The notes under the pieces were generated by a model. That model was not told the origin of the DNA and searched no databases. It saw only the letters and a program-made list of their open reading frames with translations. Below are positions 44,686 through 55,117 of a stretch of DNA of 64,000 bases, piece after piece. A program made the position numbers and the translations under genes. How positions within the stretch are numbered: position 1 is the stretch's first letter; each line of letters opens with the position of its first letter. Location: NCBI RefSeq assembly GCF_036195045.1, contig NZ_CP108100.1, forward strand, positions 5,146,001 through 5,210,000, in the 5' to 3' direction. Source of the stretch: Streptomyces sp. NBC_00236. Lineage in GTDB: Bacteria > Actinomycetota > Actinomycetes > Streptomycetales > Streptomycetaceae.

Positions 44686-45099
44686 ATGGGTGTGACCGGT
44701 CCGATCCGTGTGGTGGTGGCCAAGCCGGGCCTCGACGGCCATGACCGCGGGGCCAAGGTGATCGCGCGGGCGCTGCGCGACGCAGGTATGGAGGTCATCT
44801 ACACGGGGCTCCACCAGACGCCCGAGCAGATCGTGGACACCGCGATCCAGGAGGACGCCGACGCCATCGGCCTCTCGATCCTCTCCGGCGCGCACAACAC
44901 GCTCTTCGCGAAGGTGATCGAGCTGCTGAAGGAGCGCGACGCGGCCGACATCAAGGTCTTCGGCGGCGGCATCATCCCGGAGGCGGACATCGCCCCGCTG
45001 AAGGAGCAGGGCGTCGCGGAGATCTTCACGCCGGGCGCGACGACGGTCGCGATCGTCGACTGGGTCAACGCGAACGTCCGACAGCCCGCGGAGGCGTAG
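44686..45099 (+). CDS. icmB: Coenzyme B12-binding small subunit of isobutyryl-CoA mutase
   Basis: A 137-residue cobalamin-binding domain protein with the adenosylcobalamin motif GLDGHDRG (His ligand of cobalt), [11 protein letters not shown] and the glycine-rich [12 protein letters not shown]. With the large subunit IcmA (elsewhere on the chromosome) it interconverts isobutyryl-CoA and n-butyryl-CoA, linking valine breakdown to polyketide precursor supply. The ATG at 44686 gives [15 protein letters not shown], matching known IcmB proteins; GTG 44674 is an alternative. A transposase remnant begins immediately after the stop codon. Confidence 0.9.
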   Translation: MGVTGPIRVVVAKPGLDGHDRGAKVIARALRDAGMEVIYTGLHQTPEQIVDTAIQEDADAIGLSILSGAHNTLFAKVIELLKERDAADIKVFGGGIIPEADIAPLKEQGVAEIFTPGATTVAIVDWVNANVRQPAEA

Positions 45100-45100
45100 T

Positions 45101-46020
45101 ACTCCAGCCGTGGATCCTCATGACCACTCGAGGGCTGCTTCTTGGCAGTGGTAGCGGCTGACGCGGGCGCGGTGTTGATGGCGCGCCGGCGCCAGGCTGA
45201 CCGGGCGTGTGAGCAGGCCAGGACACGTGCGGGCTCGGCGACCGGAGCGGTGAGCAGCCGGGTGATCCCGTTGCAGGTCAACGTGATCGGCCCGGCCGAT
45301 GCGGGCCGGGAGCTGTGCTCGTTCGCGGCGACGGCCGCGAGCAGGGCGGGCGTGGGCGAGCATCGCGAACGCCGTCCAGCGTTGCCAGGAGGTTCAGCGG
45401 CGGGCCCGGCGCTCATATCGGGTCCGGCCGGGCCCTTGCCGTCCTGAAACGACTCCTCCATGCGTCAGCGGCGCCCGGCGACGCGGACCGGTTCACGCAG
45501 CGGCACCGGTTCCGGGCTGGAGCAGCGAGAGAACGCCGGCTCCCCGGTGCTGCGGTGACGACGCACCAACGGCCGCCGGCACGGGGTGTCGCCGCCATCG
45601 CCCGCGGACTCCCCACGGGTGGGAGCAGCGCAACCACGGCCCAGTCGTAGGAGCGAGGGCCCTTCGCCCCGGCTCCGGGTGGCGCGGGCCCTTCGCCCAG
45701 GCTCCGGGTGGCGCGGGCCCTTCGCCTCGGCTCCGGGTGGCGCGGGCCCTTCGCCCCGGCTCCGGCGGAGAGCCACGGCAGTTCTTGCGGGGCAGCTCGG
45801 CGAGCAGCCCGAGCGGGAACCGGCCGGCCCGCCGGCGGATCACGGTCCGGGGGAACCTGGAGGCTGTCCGGCCGAGCCGCCTGTCGGTCGCCGCCTGCCA
45901 GCGGTCGGACCCTGCCTGTGCCCCACGGCCACCGCTTGATCATCTGATGTCGACACAACGGACGAGGACCAGGCGGTGACCGTGCCATGTCCGGGACCGC
46001 CACTTCGGCAAGATCACGGC
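45101..46020 (-). pseudogene. Degenerate transposase remnant A
   Basis: Fragments of one transposase occur in order on the minus strand but in different frames: SYDWAVVALLPP, GEPAFSRCSSPEPVPLREPV, EESFQDGKG, then TSWQRWTAFAM, LLAAVAANEH, LTCNGITRLL and AWRRR near the end. A Trp codon before TSWQRW is now TGA and a frameshift follows AMLAHA. These match the C-terminal half of a Streptomyces DDE transposase of the IS701-like kind, as I recall it. Its 3' boundary abuts the icmB stop codon. No intact element or inverted-repeat pair is left. Confidence 0.8.
45655..45770. repeat. 29-bp tandem repeat inside transposase remnant A
   Basis: Four copies start at 45655, 45684, 45713 and 45742 (last one diverging at its end). 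On the minus strand the array sits between LSAGAG and SYDWAVV of the transposase. Three extra 29-bp copies equal 87 bases, so the frame is kept and a 29-residue insertion results. Confidence 0.92.
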
Positions 46021-46034
46021 CTACGGCTGGAGCA

Positions 46035-46925
46035 TCAGGAGCGGACCCGGTCCGCGGGCGCGGTCCAGCCGGTGGAGCGGATCCACTCGGCCAGGTCCCG
46101 GGTGGTCGGCTCGATCGCCCGCACCGCTGCGAGGTCCGACGGGTATGCGGACCCCTCGGCGAACTGGCGGAACATCGCCTTGTCGAGATCGTTGCCGAGG
46201 ACGCTCAGTGGCAGGGCCTCGTAGCGGGACGGTAGCCCGGCGCGCTCGCCGAACGCGGCGGCGATCTGGGGGCCCGTCGGCTCGTCGCCGATGACGTCGA
46301 TGGCTCCGCCGGGCACGTCCGCGGTGTCGAGCAGGATCGCGGCGGCTACCTGGCCGATGTCCCTGATCGAGATCATCTTCAGGGCGATGTCGTCCGGCAG
46401 CGGCAGCCTCAGCACGATCACCCCGTCCTCCAGGCTCGGCGCCATCACGGTTGCGAAGTTCTCCATGAAGGCGGTCGGGCGAACCATCGTGGCCCTCAGT
46501 CCGGAGAGCTTCAGGTGCTTCTCGATCCGATGCTTCGAGTCGTGGTGCGGCACGCCCGTTTCGCGATCCGCTCCGAAGACCGAGTTGAACACGACGTGCG
46601 GCACGCGCGCCGCGGCCGCCGCGTCGACGAGGGCGGTGCCCACGCGGACCTCCTCCTCGACCTCCTCGAGGCTGTTCGCCTCCGGGGTCATGAAGTAGAA
46701 CGCATCGACCGCCTCCAGTGCGGCGACCGTTGACGCCGGGTCGTCGATCCGGACAGTCGACAGCTCAACGCCTTGGGCGGCCAGCGCCTGCGCCCGGTCG
46801 GACTCGGGGGTGCGGACGAGGGCCCGCACCCGCGCTCCTCGGGCCAGGAGCGCGTCGACGACCGCCCCACCCTGCTGCCCCGTCGCACCAAAGACCGCGA
46901 TCGCGCCGTTTTCCCGCGTGACCAT
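46035..46925 (-). CDS. NmrA-like NAD(P)-binding protein
   Basis: A 296-residue Rossmann protein of the NmrA/atypical short-chain dehydrogenase group: FGATGQQGGAVVDALLARG at the start, VRTPESDRAQALAAQGVEL, HVVFNSVFGAD, and a C-terminal substrate-type domain. Members are quinone reductases or NADP redox sensors. ATG 46925 has GAGAGG ten bases before. It lies downstream of a MarR gene on the same strand, with an operator array just before it, so it is probably the MarR target, perhaps a response to quinones or aldehydes. Both genes sit between transposase remnants. Confidence 0.88.
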   Translation of the reverse strand: MVTRENGAIAVFGATGQQGGAVVDALLARGARVRALVRTPESDRAQALAAQGVELSTVRIDDPASTVAALEAVDAFYFMTPEANSLEEVEEEVRVGTALVDAAAAARVPHVVFNSVFGADRETGVPHHDSKHRIEKHLKLSGLRATMVRPTAFMENFATVMAPSLEDGVIVLRLPLPDDIALKMISIRDIGQVAAAILLDTADVPGGAIDVIGDEPTGPQIAAAFGERAGLPSRYEALPLSVLGNDLDKAMFRQFAEGSAYPSDLAAVRAIEPTTRDLAEWIRSTGWTAPADRVRS

Positions 46926-46941
46926 GTCGTCGCCTCTCGTT

Positions 46942-47003
46942 AGGTCATGCCGCGAACCTCGACTGGTTCACGCCGTGAACCAAACTAGTTCATGCCGTGA
47001 ACT
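46942..47003. promoter_or_regulatory. MarR-type operator array, three palindromes at 22-bp spacing
   Basis: GGTTCACGCCGTGAACC at 46965-46981 (perfect 8-bp arms) and AGTTCATGCCGTGAACT at 46987-47003 (one mismatch) are centred 22 bp apart. A weaker copy, AGGTCATGCCGCGAACCT, lies 22 bp further at 46942-46959. The array precedes the NmrA-like gene and follows the MarR gene, so it is likely bound by the MarR product on one face of the helix. Confidence 0.85.
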
Positions 47004-47044
47004 TATGCCAGGCATGGAGGTGCCGAGGAGGATTGCGCGGTAGG

Positions 47045-47500
47045 TCAGGACGAGGTGGACGCCGAGACGCCTGACGCGTCCACGATGGCGGTGGCGAGGC
47101 GTTCGAGGTCGCGCTGGCCGTCGGCGTCGAGGTTCCCCGCGACATCGGGCAGGCGCTTGACGGTCTCGGTGAACACCGCCTCGGCGAGCACCTTCCCCGC
47201 GGGCGTCACGCCGAGCATGATGACCCGCCGGTCCTGCTCTGAACTCGCCCGGCTGACCAGGCCGCGCCGCTCGGTGCGGTCGACGAGTTGGCTCAGCGCG
47301 TTCTTGGTCATGCCGAGCGAGGCGGCGAGGTACGCCATCTGCCGCGGCTCGTTCCTGACCGCGCACAGCAGCGTGGCTTGTGAGGGCGTCAGGTCGTACT
47401 CGACGCAGATCTGCGCGTACCTGCGCTGGATCAGGACCGAGAGCCAGAAGAGCTTGTCGCCGTAGTCCACGCCCGCCGCCCCTCGTCTGCTGCCTGACAC
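47045..47500 (-). CDS. MarR-family transcriptional regulator
   Basis: A 151-residue winged-helix regulator: LTPSQATLLCAVRNEPRQMAYLAASLGMTKNALSQLVDRTERRGLV is split across helix-turn-helix and wing, with the Asp-Arg wing tip (EQDRRVIMLGVTPAG). MarR proteins usually repress a nearby gene and release DNA on binding phenols, quinones or oxidants. GTG 47500 has no good ribosome site; a GTG at the VDYGDKLFWL segment is possible. It is transcribed toward the NmrA-like gene, 119 bp away. Confidence 0.9.
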   Translation of the reverse strand: MSGSRRGAAGVDYGDKLFWLSVLIQRRYAQICVEYDLTPSQATLLCAVRNEPRQMAYLAASLGMTKNALSQLVDRTERRGLVSRASSEQDRRVIMLGVTPAGKVLAEAVFTETVKRLPDVAGNLDADGQRDLERLATAIVDASGVSASTSS

Positions 47501-47629
47501 CTAGTCTACCGACGCCGACCGGCTAGCCCGGCCGTCAGACCGACAGTGAAATCCGCCTGGCCTTCCTTGCCTGGCCGCGCCGTGCCGTGCCTGGCCTGAA
47601 GTGCCGCGACGCCTCCGCGAGTCCTCGGC

Positions 47630-47990
47630 GCCTGGCAAATCCTGGTCGGACTCGACGCGTACCAGGTCCGCCGCTGGACTCCTGGCGACGTTCGCCGGGG
47701 TTCGCGATGCTCGTCCACGCTCTGCTCGCCGTGATCGCCGCCCGCGACGATGCCGCACGACGGGCACCGGCCGGGTCGTTCGCGTTGACCTGCGACGAAG
47801 TGCAGCGGCTGCTCACCAGCCCGAGTCCTGACGCGGGCCCGCATCCGGCCGACTCCGGGGCCTGCTCCGGGGCCTGGTCCACCTGGCACCGATGCCGCCG
47901 GCAGTGAGCCCGCACCAGCCGCTGCCGACGCCAAGAAGCAACACGTCACTCGCCGGGACGATCTACGGCTGGAGTACTGGGACACACGAC
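47630..47990 (+). pseudogene. Degenerate transposase remnant B
   Basis: Plus-strand fragments in changing frames: GLDAYQVRRW at about 47646-47679, FAMLVHALLAVIAARDD, LTCDEVQRLLTSP, and finally AKKQ...DLRLEYW. DNA aligns over most of its length with remnant A read from the other strand, for example both carry TTCGCGATGCTCG, GTTGACCTGC, GCTGCTCACC and ACGGCTGGAGTAC. It is thus the C-terminal end of the same transposase family in opposite orientation, forming the right border of the MarR/NmrA segment. Frameshifts make it non-functional. Confidence 0.8.
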
Positions 47991-48194
47991 CAGGAGCGCG
48001 GACCGGAGCACGGACCGGGACGCCTCCGGACTGCGGTCCAGGACCCGACCCACGGCAGTGGTGCGGTGCGGTGCGGTTCGGTGTGGAGGTGCGGTTCGGC
48101 TTAGGCCGCCTGCTGCGGGCGCCCGGCGGTATGCGGTGTCCCCGGCCGGCACCGCACGGCCGGCCCGTCTCGGCCGCATCCGCCGACCGCTGCC

Positions 48195-49949
48195 TCAGCG
48201 GGCCGGCAGCAGTTCCCTGTCCATCGCCGCGCGCAGCCGCAACGTGGAGACCAGCCGCTGGAACGCCTCCGACCAGTAGCCGTTCGCACCCGGAGAGGCG
48301 TCCGCGGGCTCGTCGGGCGTCGTGGTGAGGACCTCCAGCCGGTCCGCCTCGGCCGGGTTGAGGCAGCGCTCGGCGAGGCCCATCACCCCGCTGAAGCTCC
48401 AGGGGTAACTGCCCGCGTCCCGGGCGATGTCGAGCGCGTCCACCACGGAACGTCCCAGCGGCTCCGCCCACGGTGTCGGACAGACCCCCAGCAGCTGGAA
48501 CGCCTCCGACAGGCCATGGGCCGCGATGAACCCGGCCACCCAGTCGGCCCGTTCGCCGGCGGGGAGAACGGCCAGTAGTTTCGAACGCTCGGCGAGCGAC
48601 GCCGTGCCGGGCCCGTTCGACGGCGGTGTGGAGGGGGCGCCGAGCAGCGCCCGCGCCCACTCCGCGTCGCGCTGCCGCACCGCCGCCCGGCACCAGGCCG
48701 CGTGCAGTTCCTCGCCCCAGCCGTCGGCCACGGGCAGCGCGACGATCTCCCGCGCACCACGCCCGCCGAACCGTGCCGGCCAGATGGACAGCGGGGACGA
48801 CTCAACCAACTGGCCCAGCCACCACGATCGTTCGCCCCGCCCGGACGGTGGGAGCGCCACCACCCCGTCCCGCTGCATCGCCGCATCGCATTCGTGGGGG
48901 GCCTCCACGGCCACGGACGGCCCGGTGCCGGTGAGTCCCGGGCTCACGCAGGACAGGGCCCGGGCCGCCATCCGGTGGGCCAGCGCCGATCCGGGCAGTG
49001 CGGACAGCAGCTCGGCGGCCGTGGCGCGCACGTTGCGGCTGCGGTCGGCGAGGGCCTGTTCCAGGAACTCCTCGTCGGCCCCGGACAGCCCGGTGCGCAG
49101 CGAGTCGATGAACATCAGGCGGTCCTCGGCCCGCTCCGTGGACCAGGTGGTGGCCAGCAGGGCGAGGGCGGCGTCCGCTTCATGCGCCCGTACGGCGGAG
49201 AGCAGGGCGACACGTTCGGCGAACAGGCCTTCCTCCCACAGGCGGCGCACCGCATCGAGGTCCGTCACCTCGGGCAGCAGCGCGCTGCCGGACGCGCCCC
49301 GCAGCGCGAACTTCCAGTCGGGGTTCAGCCCGGCCAGCCACAGCCCGCGCGGACCGGCGAACGTCAGGGCCTGGGGCCGCAGATCGGTACGCGCGCGGGC
49401 CGCGTCCAGCAGGGGCGGCAACGCGGCGTCCGGGGCCCGGTAGCCGTGCAGGTTGGCGGTGGCGAGCCACTGCGGGATCAGTTCCGTGAGGTCGGGCGCC
49501 GTGCCTCGCCTGCCACCCGAGCCGCCCGGTGCCGCCCGGTCCGCGAGCAGTTGTGCCAGCCGGCTCCGGGCCGCCTCCGGCAGCGCCGGCCGTGGGTCGG
49601 CGGGTGCTGGATCAGGCCGGGGTGCGGCGGGTGCGGGCAGCAGGCCGGCCCGGCGGCGCACGGTGTGCAGTGCGGCGGCGTCCAGCAGTGCGGCCGCGGC
49701 CGCGTCGGGGCCGGTGCCGGAGGCCGCTCCGGGCGGACGCCTGTCCGTGCCGAGCAACGCCGAGGTGACGAGCTCCTCCCACGGCGGCGCCACCGGCCCC
49801 CCGGCGGGTTCGTCGGACGATGAACCGGTCGTGGGCACGGGCCCGGTCGTGGGCACAGGCCTGGTCGTGGGCACAGGCCTGGTCGTGGAAATAGGCCCGG
49901 TCGTGGGCACAGGACCGGTCGTGGGTGCGGGCGGGGTGGTACGAGGCAT
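48195..49949 (-). CDS. DUF5691-type protein of the MoxR/VWA/SWIM cluster
   Basis: A 584-residue cytoplasmic protein, helical and HEAT-like in the middle (LWLAGLNPDWKFAL; DRLMFIDSLRTGLSGADEEFLEQALADRSRNVRATAAELLSALPGS). I associate it with DUF5691, which travels with SWIM and MoxR genes. The N-terminal 40 residues are a variable PTTGPV/PTTRPV repeat encoded by about six 18-bp units (49825-49935). It follows the SWIM gene by 15 bp with GGAGGAGG in the gap, so the two are one operon. No enzymatic motif is seen. Confidence 0.75.
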   Translation of the reverse strand: MPRTTPPAPTTGPVPTTGPISTTRPVPTTRPVPTTGPVPTTGSSSDEPAGGPVAPPWEELVTSALLGTDRRPPGAASGTGPDAAAAALLDAAALHTVRRRAGLLPAPAAPRPDPAPADPRPALPEAARSRLAQLLADRAAPGGSGGRRGTAPDLTELIPQWLATANLHGYRAPDAALPPLLDAARARTDLRPQALTFAGPRGLWLAGLNPDWKFALRGASGSALLPEVTDLDAVRRLWEEGLFAERVALLSAVRAHEADAALALLATTWSTERAEDRLMFIDSLRTGLSGADEEFLEQALADRSRNVRATAAELLSALPGSALAHRMAARALSCVSPGLTGTGPSVAVEAPHECDAAMQRDGVVALPPSGRGERSWWLGQLVESSPLSIWPARFGGRGAREIVALPVADGWGEELHAAWCRAAVRQRDAEWARALLGAPSTPPSNGPGTASLAERSKLLAVLPAGERADWVAGFIAAHGLSEAFQLLGVCPTPWAEPLGRSVVDALDIARDAGSYPWSFSGVMGLAERCLNPAEADRLEVLTTTPDEPADASPGANGYWSEAFQRLVSTLRLRAAMDRELLPAR

Positions 49950-49964
49950 CGCTCCTCCTCCAGG

Positions 49965-51443
<1,479 letters not shown>

Positions 51444-51464
51444 GGGAACGACGTTAGGCCGCAC

Positions 51465-51508
51465 CACTGACAACTGCCCCTGACCTGCGGGAAGGTCGAT
51501 TGTCAGTG
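51465..51508. promoter_or_regulatory. inverted repeat between SWIM and MoxR operons
   Basis: CACTGACAA (51465-51473) and TTGTCAGTG (51500-51508) are perfect complements centred 35 bp apart in the 117-bp divergent region. It could be an operator co-ordinating both transcription units. Confidence 0.55.
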
Positions 51509-51560
51509 CCATGGTGCACCGTGGGAACCACACCAGGCCGACCGATCTGGAGGGGGATCC

Positions 51561-52673
51561 ATGACCGTGTCCGAAACCACCGCAGTCACCGGCGCCGAAG
51601 TCCTGCGCCCGCATGCCGAGGACGCCTTCGCCGACGAGCTGAAGGCACTCGCCGCCGCCGACGACCGCCCGCGTCCCGAGCGTTGGCGCCTGTCGCCGTG
51701 GGCCGTTGCCACGTACCTGCTCGGCGGCACCCTGCCCGACGGCACGGTGATCACACCCAAGTACGTGGGCCCCCGCCGCCTCGTCGAAGTCGCTGTCACC
51801 ACACTCGCCACCGACCGCGCGCTGCTGCTCCTCGGGGTGCCCGGCACCGCCAAGACCTGGGTGTCCGAGCACCTCGCGGCCGCCGTCAGCGGTGACTCGA
51901 CCCTCCTCGTCCAGGGCACGGCGGGCACACCGGAGGAAGCCGTCCGCTACGGATGGAACTACGCACAGCTGCTCGCGCACGGCCCCAGCCGTGACGCGCT
52001 GGTGCCCAGCCCGCTGATGCGGGCCATGTCCGAGGGCATGACCGCCCGCATCGAGGAACTCACCCGCATCCCCGCCGATGTGCAGGACTCACTGATCACG
52101 ATCCTGTCGGAGAAGACCCTGCCGCTGCCGGAGTTGGGCCAGGAGGTCCAGGCCGTCCGCGGATTCAACGTCATCGCCACGGCCAACGACCGCGACCGCG
52201 GGGTCAACGAGCTGTCCAGCGCGCTGCGCCGCCGCTTCAACACCGTGGTGCTGCCGCTGCCCGCCACTCCCGAGGCGGAGGTCGACATCGTCTCGCGCCG
52301 CGTCGACCAGGTCGGACGCTCGCTCGACCTGCCGCCCGCGCCCGACGGCCTCGCGGAGCTCCGCCGCGTGGTCACGGTCTTCCGCGAACTGCGCGACGGG
52401 GTCACGACCGACGGCCGGACCAAGCTCAAGTCGCCCTCGGGGACGCTGTCCACGGCCGAGGCCATCTCCGTCGTCACGAACGGACTGGCCCTCGCGGCCC
52501 ACTTCGGTGACGGTGTGCTGCGGCCGGGGGACGTCGCCGCCGGCATCCTCGGCGCGGTCGTCCGCGATCCGGCGGCCGACCGTGTGGTCTGGCAGGAGTA
52601 CCTGGAGACCGTGGTCCGCGAGCGGGACGGCTGGAAGGACTTCTACCGCGCCTGCCGTGAGGTCTCCGTATGA
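51561..52673 (+). CDS. MoxR-type AAA+ ATPase (YehL-like)
   Basis: A 370-residue AAA+ ATPase. Walker A GVPGTAKT is at residues 92-99; the Walker B/linker region reads IEELTRIPADVQDSLITILSEK; sensor 1 is FNVIATANDRD; arginine-finger segment is ALRRRFNT. MoxR ATPases act as chaperones that load or remodel VWA partner proteins. ATG 51561 has GGAGGG upstream. The stop overlaps the next start by ATGA, indicating translational coupling with the DUF5682-type and VWA genes. Confidence 0.92.
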   Translation: MTVSETTAVTGAEVLRPHAEDAFADELKALAAADDRPRPERWRLSPWAVATYLLGGTLPDGTVITPKYVGPRRLVEVAVTTLATDRALLLLGVPGTAKTWVSEHLAAAVSGDSTLLVQGTAGTPEEAVRYGWNYAQLLAHGPSRDALVPSPLMRAMSEGMTARIEELTRIPADVQDSLITILSEKTLPLPELGQEVQAVRGFNVIATANDRDRGVNELSSALRRRFNTVVLPLPATPEAEVDIVSRRVDQVGRSLDLPPAPDGLAELRRVVTVFRELRDGVTTDGRTKLKSPSGTLSTAEAISVVTNGLALAAHFGDGVLRPGDVAAGILGAVVRDPAADRVVWQEYLETVVRERDGWKDFYRACREVSV

Positions 52674-55117
52674 CCACCGCGCGCCCGTCGGGGCCGCTGC
52701 TGCTCGGGGTGCGGCACCACGGCCCGGGCTCCGCCCGCGCCGTCCGTGCCGCCCTGGACGCGGCCCGTCCTCAGGCGGTGCTCATCGAGGGCCCGCCCGA
52801 GGGCGACGCGCTGCTGCCGCTCGCCGCCGACGAGCAGATGCGACCGCCCGTCGCCCTGCTCGCCCACGCGGTGGACGATCCGGGTCGGGCGGCCTTCTGG
52901 CCGCTCGCGGCGTTCTCGCCCGAATGGGTCGCCATCCGATGGGCCCTGGCGCACGGTGTCCCGGTCCGCTTCATCGACCTGCCCGCGGCACACTCACTGG
53001 CCATGGCGGACGAGGGCGAGCGGGAGCGCCGTCCTGAACAGGTCGACGAGCCCCGCCCCGAACAGGACGCTGAATCCCGTCCCGAACAGGTCGGTGAGCC
53101 CCGGCCCGTTCCCGTCGACCCGATCCGGGTGCTGGCCGAGACGGCGGGGTACGACGACCCCGAGCGCTGGTGGGAGGACGTCGTGGAGCACCGCGTCCCC
53201 GGCCCGCCGGGCGCCGCGGCCACCGACCCGCTGGCCGCCTTCGCCGCGCTCGGCGAAGCGATGACGGCCCTGCGCGAGGTGTACGGGGACGGCGGACACC
53301 CACGGGACGCGGTCCGGGAGGCGTACATGCGCATCCAGCTCCGCGCCGCGCGCAAGGAGTTCGGCGGCGCCTTCGCCGTGGTCTGCGGTGCCTGGCATGT
53401 TCCCGCGCTCGAAGCCAGGACGACACAGACCGCCGACCGGGCGCTCCTCAAGGGCCTCCCCAAGGTCAAGACGGAGCTGACCTGGGTGCCCTGGACCCAC
53501 CAGCGGCTCGCCCGCCACAGCGGATACGGGGCGGGCATCGATTCGCCCGGCTGGTACGAGCACCTCTTCGCCTCCCCGGACCGCCCGGTCGAACGCTGGA
53601 TGACCAAGGTCGCCGGACTCCTGCGTGACGAGGACCGGTTCGTGTCCTCCGCCCATGTCATCGAGGCGGTCCGCCTCGCCGACACCCTCGCCGCCATGCG
53701 GGGCCGGCCGCTCGCCGGACTGAGCGAGACCACCGACGCCGTGCGGGCCGTGATGTGCGAAGGATCCGACGTGCCACTCGCCCTCGTCCGAGAGCGGCTG
53801 GTCGTCGGCATGACGCTCGGCGAGGTGCCGGACACCGCCCCCGCCGTGCCCCTGCAGCGCGACCTCAGCCGTCAGCAGCGCACCCTCCGCCTCAAACCCG
53901 AAGCCTCCGAAAGGGAGCTGGAGCTCGACCTCCGCAAGGACACGGACGCGGCACGCAGCCGGCTCCTGCACCGGCTGCGCCTCCTCGGCATCAGCTGGGG
54001 CGAACCCGCCGCGGGCCGGGGGAGCACCGGCACCTTCCGGGAGAGCTGGCGGCTGCACTGGGAGCCCGAGTTGTACGTACGGGTCGCGGAGGCGGGTGTC
54101 TGGGGCACCACCGTGCTCTCCGCCGCCACGGCACGCGCGGAGTCGGACGCCCTGGCGGCCACCGCGCTCGCCGAGGTGACCGCCCTGGCCGAGCGGTGCC
54201 TGCTCGCCGGACTGACGGACGCGCTCCCCGTCGTGATGCGGGTCCTCGCCGACCGGGCCGCGCTCGACGCCGATGTCGGCCACCTCGCGGACGCGCTGCC
54301 GGCCCTGGCCCGCACCCTGCGCTACGGAGACGTCCGCGCCACGGACACCGCCGCGCTGGGGGAAGTCGCGGCCGGGCTCGCGGAGCGGATCTGCGTCGGA
54401 CTGCCGCCCGCCTGCACCGGGCTCGACGCGGACGGGGCCGCCGCCCTGCGCCGCCAGGTGGACGGCGTCCACACGGCGATCGGGCTGCTCGCCGGCGCCG
54501 TCCCGGCCAACGCGGACGGGCTGCGCGCACGGTGGAGGTCGGTGCTGCACCGGCTCACCGACCGGGACACGGTCGCCGGCGTGATCCGCGGCCGGGCCGC
54601 CCGGCTCCTGCTCGACGACGGACACCTCGCACAGGACGAGGCCGCCCGGCTGATGGGCCTCGCCCTGTCGCCCGGCACCCCGCCTGCCGACGCCGCCGCA
54701 TGGATCGAGGGCTTCGTCGGCGGCGCGGCCGGCGGCGGCATGCTCCTGGTCCACGACGAACGGCTGCTCGCCCTGGTCGACTCCTGGCTCACCGGAGTCC
54801 CCGCCGGCACCTTCACCGACGTACTGCCCCTGCTGCGCCGCACCTTCTCGGCGTACGAGCCGGGCGTGCGGCGCACGTTGGGCGAACTCGTCCGGCGCGG
54901 CCCGGCCGTCGGCACGGAGCCGGGCACCGGAGCGGTTCCGGGCCGCGAGTCCACGGCGCCCGGATTCGGACCCGTCCTCGACGCGGCACGCGCGGACGCG
55001 GTGGTGCCGGTGCTGCGCCTGCTGCTGGGCCTGGACGCCGGAACGAGGGCGGCGGACACATCGGAAGAGGCGGAGACATCCGAACAGCACGAGGAACGGC
55101 TGGGGGCGACGGGATGA
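52670..55117 (+). CDS. DUF5682-type protein with a TraB/TIKI-like metal signature
   Basis: An 815-residue protein I associate with DUF5682 (YehM-like). The N-terminal 260 residues carry GVRHHGPGSA (G13-H16), an acidic IEGPPE (E40) and GAWHVPALEAR (G240-H243): two G-X-X-H motifs and a Glu, the pattern of the TIKI/TraB/EreA hydrolase superfamily. This suggests a metal-dependent hydrolase, perhaps a protease; that is inference. Residues 118-148 hold an R-P-E-Q repeat. The large C-terminal part is helical. It overlaps both neighbours by four bases (ATGA), so stoichiometric production is likely. Confidence 0.85.
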   Translation: MTTARPSGPLLLGVRHHGPGSARAVRAALDAARPQAVLIEGPPEGDALLPLAADEQMRPPVALLAHAVDDPGRAAFWPLAAFSPEWVAIRWALAHGVPVRFIDLPAAHSLAMADEGERERRPEQVDEPRPEQDAESRPEQVGEPRPVPVDPIRVLAETAGYDDPERWWEDVVEHRVPGPPGAAATDPLAAFAALGEAMTALREVYGDGGHPRDAVREAYMRIQLRAARKEFGGAFAVVCGAWHVPALEARTTQTADRALLKGLPKVKTELTWVPWTHQRLARHSGYGAGIDSPGWYEHLFASPDRPVERWMTKVAGLLRDEDRFVSSAHVIEAVRLADTLAAMRGRPLAGLSETTDAVRAVMCEGSDVPLALVRERLVVGMTLGEVPDTAPAVPLQRDLSRQQRTLRLKPEASERELELDLRKDTDAARSRLLHRLRLLGISWGEPAAGRGSTGTFRESWRLHWEPELYVRVAEAGVWGTTVLSAATARAESDALAATALAEVTALAERCLLAGLTDALPVVMRVLADRAALDADVGHLADALPALARTLRYGDVRATDTAALGEVAAGLAERICVGLPPACTGLDADGAAALRRQVDGVHTAIGLLAGAVPANADGLRARWRSVLHRLTDRDTVAGVIRGRAARLLLDDGHLAQDEAARLMGLALSPGTPPADAAAWIEGFVGGAAGGGMLLVHDERLLALVDSWLTGVPAGTFTDVLPLLRRTFSAYEPGVRRTLGELVRRGPAVGTEPGTGAVPGRESTAPGFGPVLDAARADAVVPVLRLLLGLDAGTRAADTSEEAETSEQHEERLGATG

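Noticed and set aside
45655..45770. Possible CRISPR array
   Set aside because: Repeats are contiguous with no spacers, inside a transposase remnant; no cas genes are near. The same applies to the array at 130-216.
48057..48110. GTGCGGTGCGG-like simple repeat after transposase remnant B
   Set aside because: Short and degenerate; I see no function beyond low-complexity DNA.
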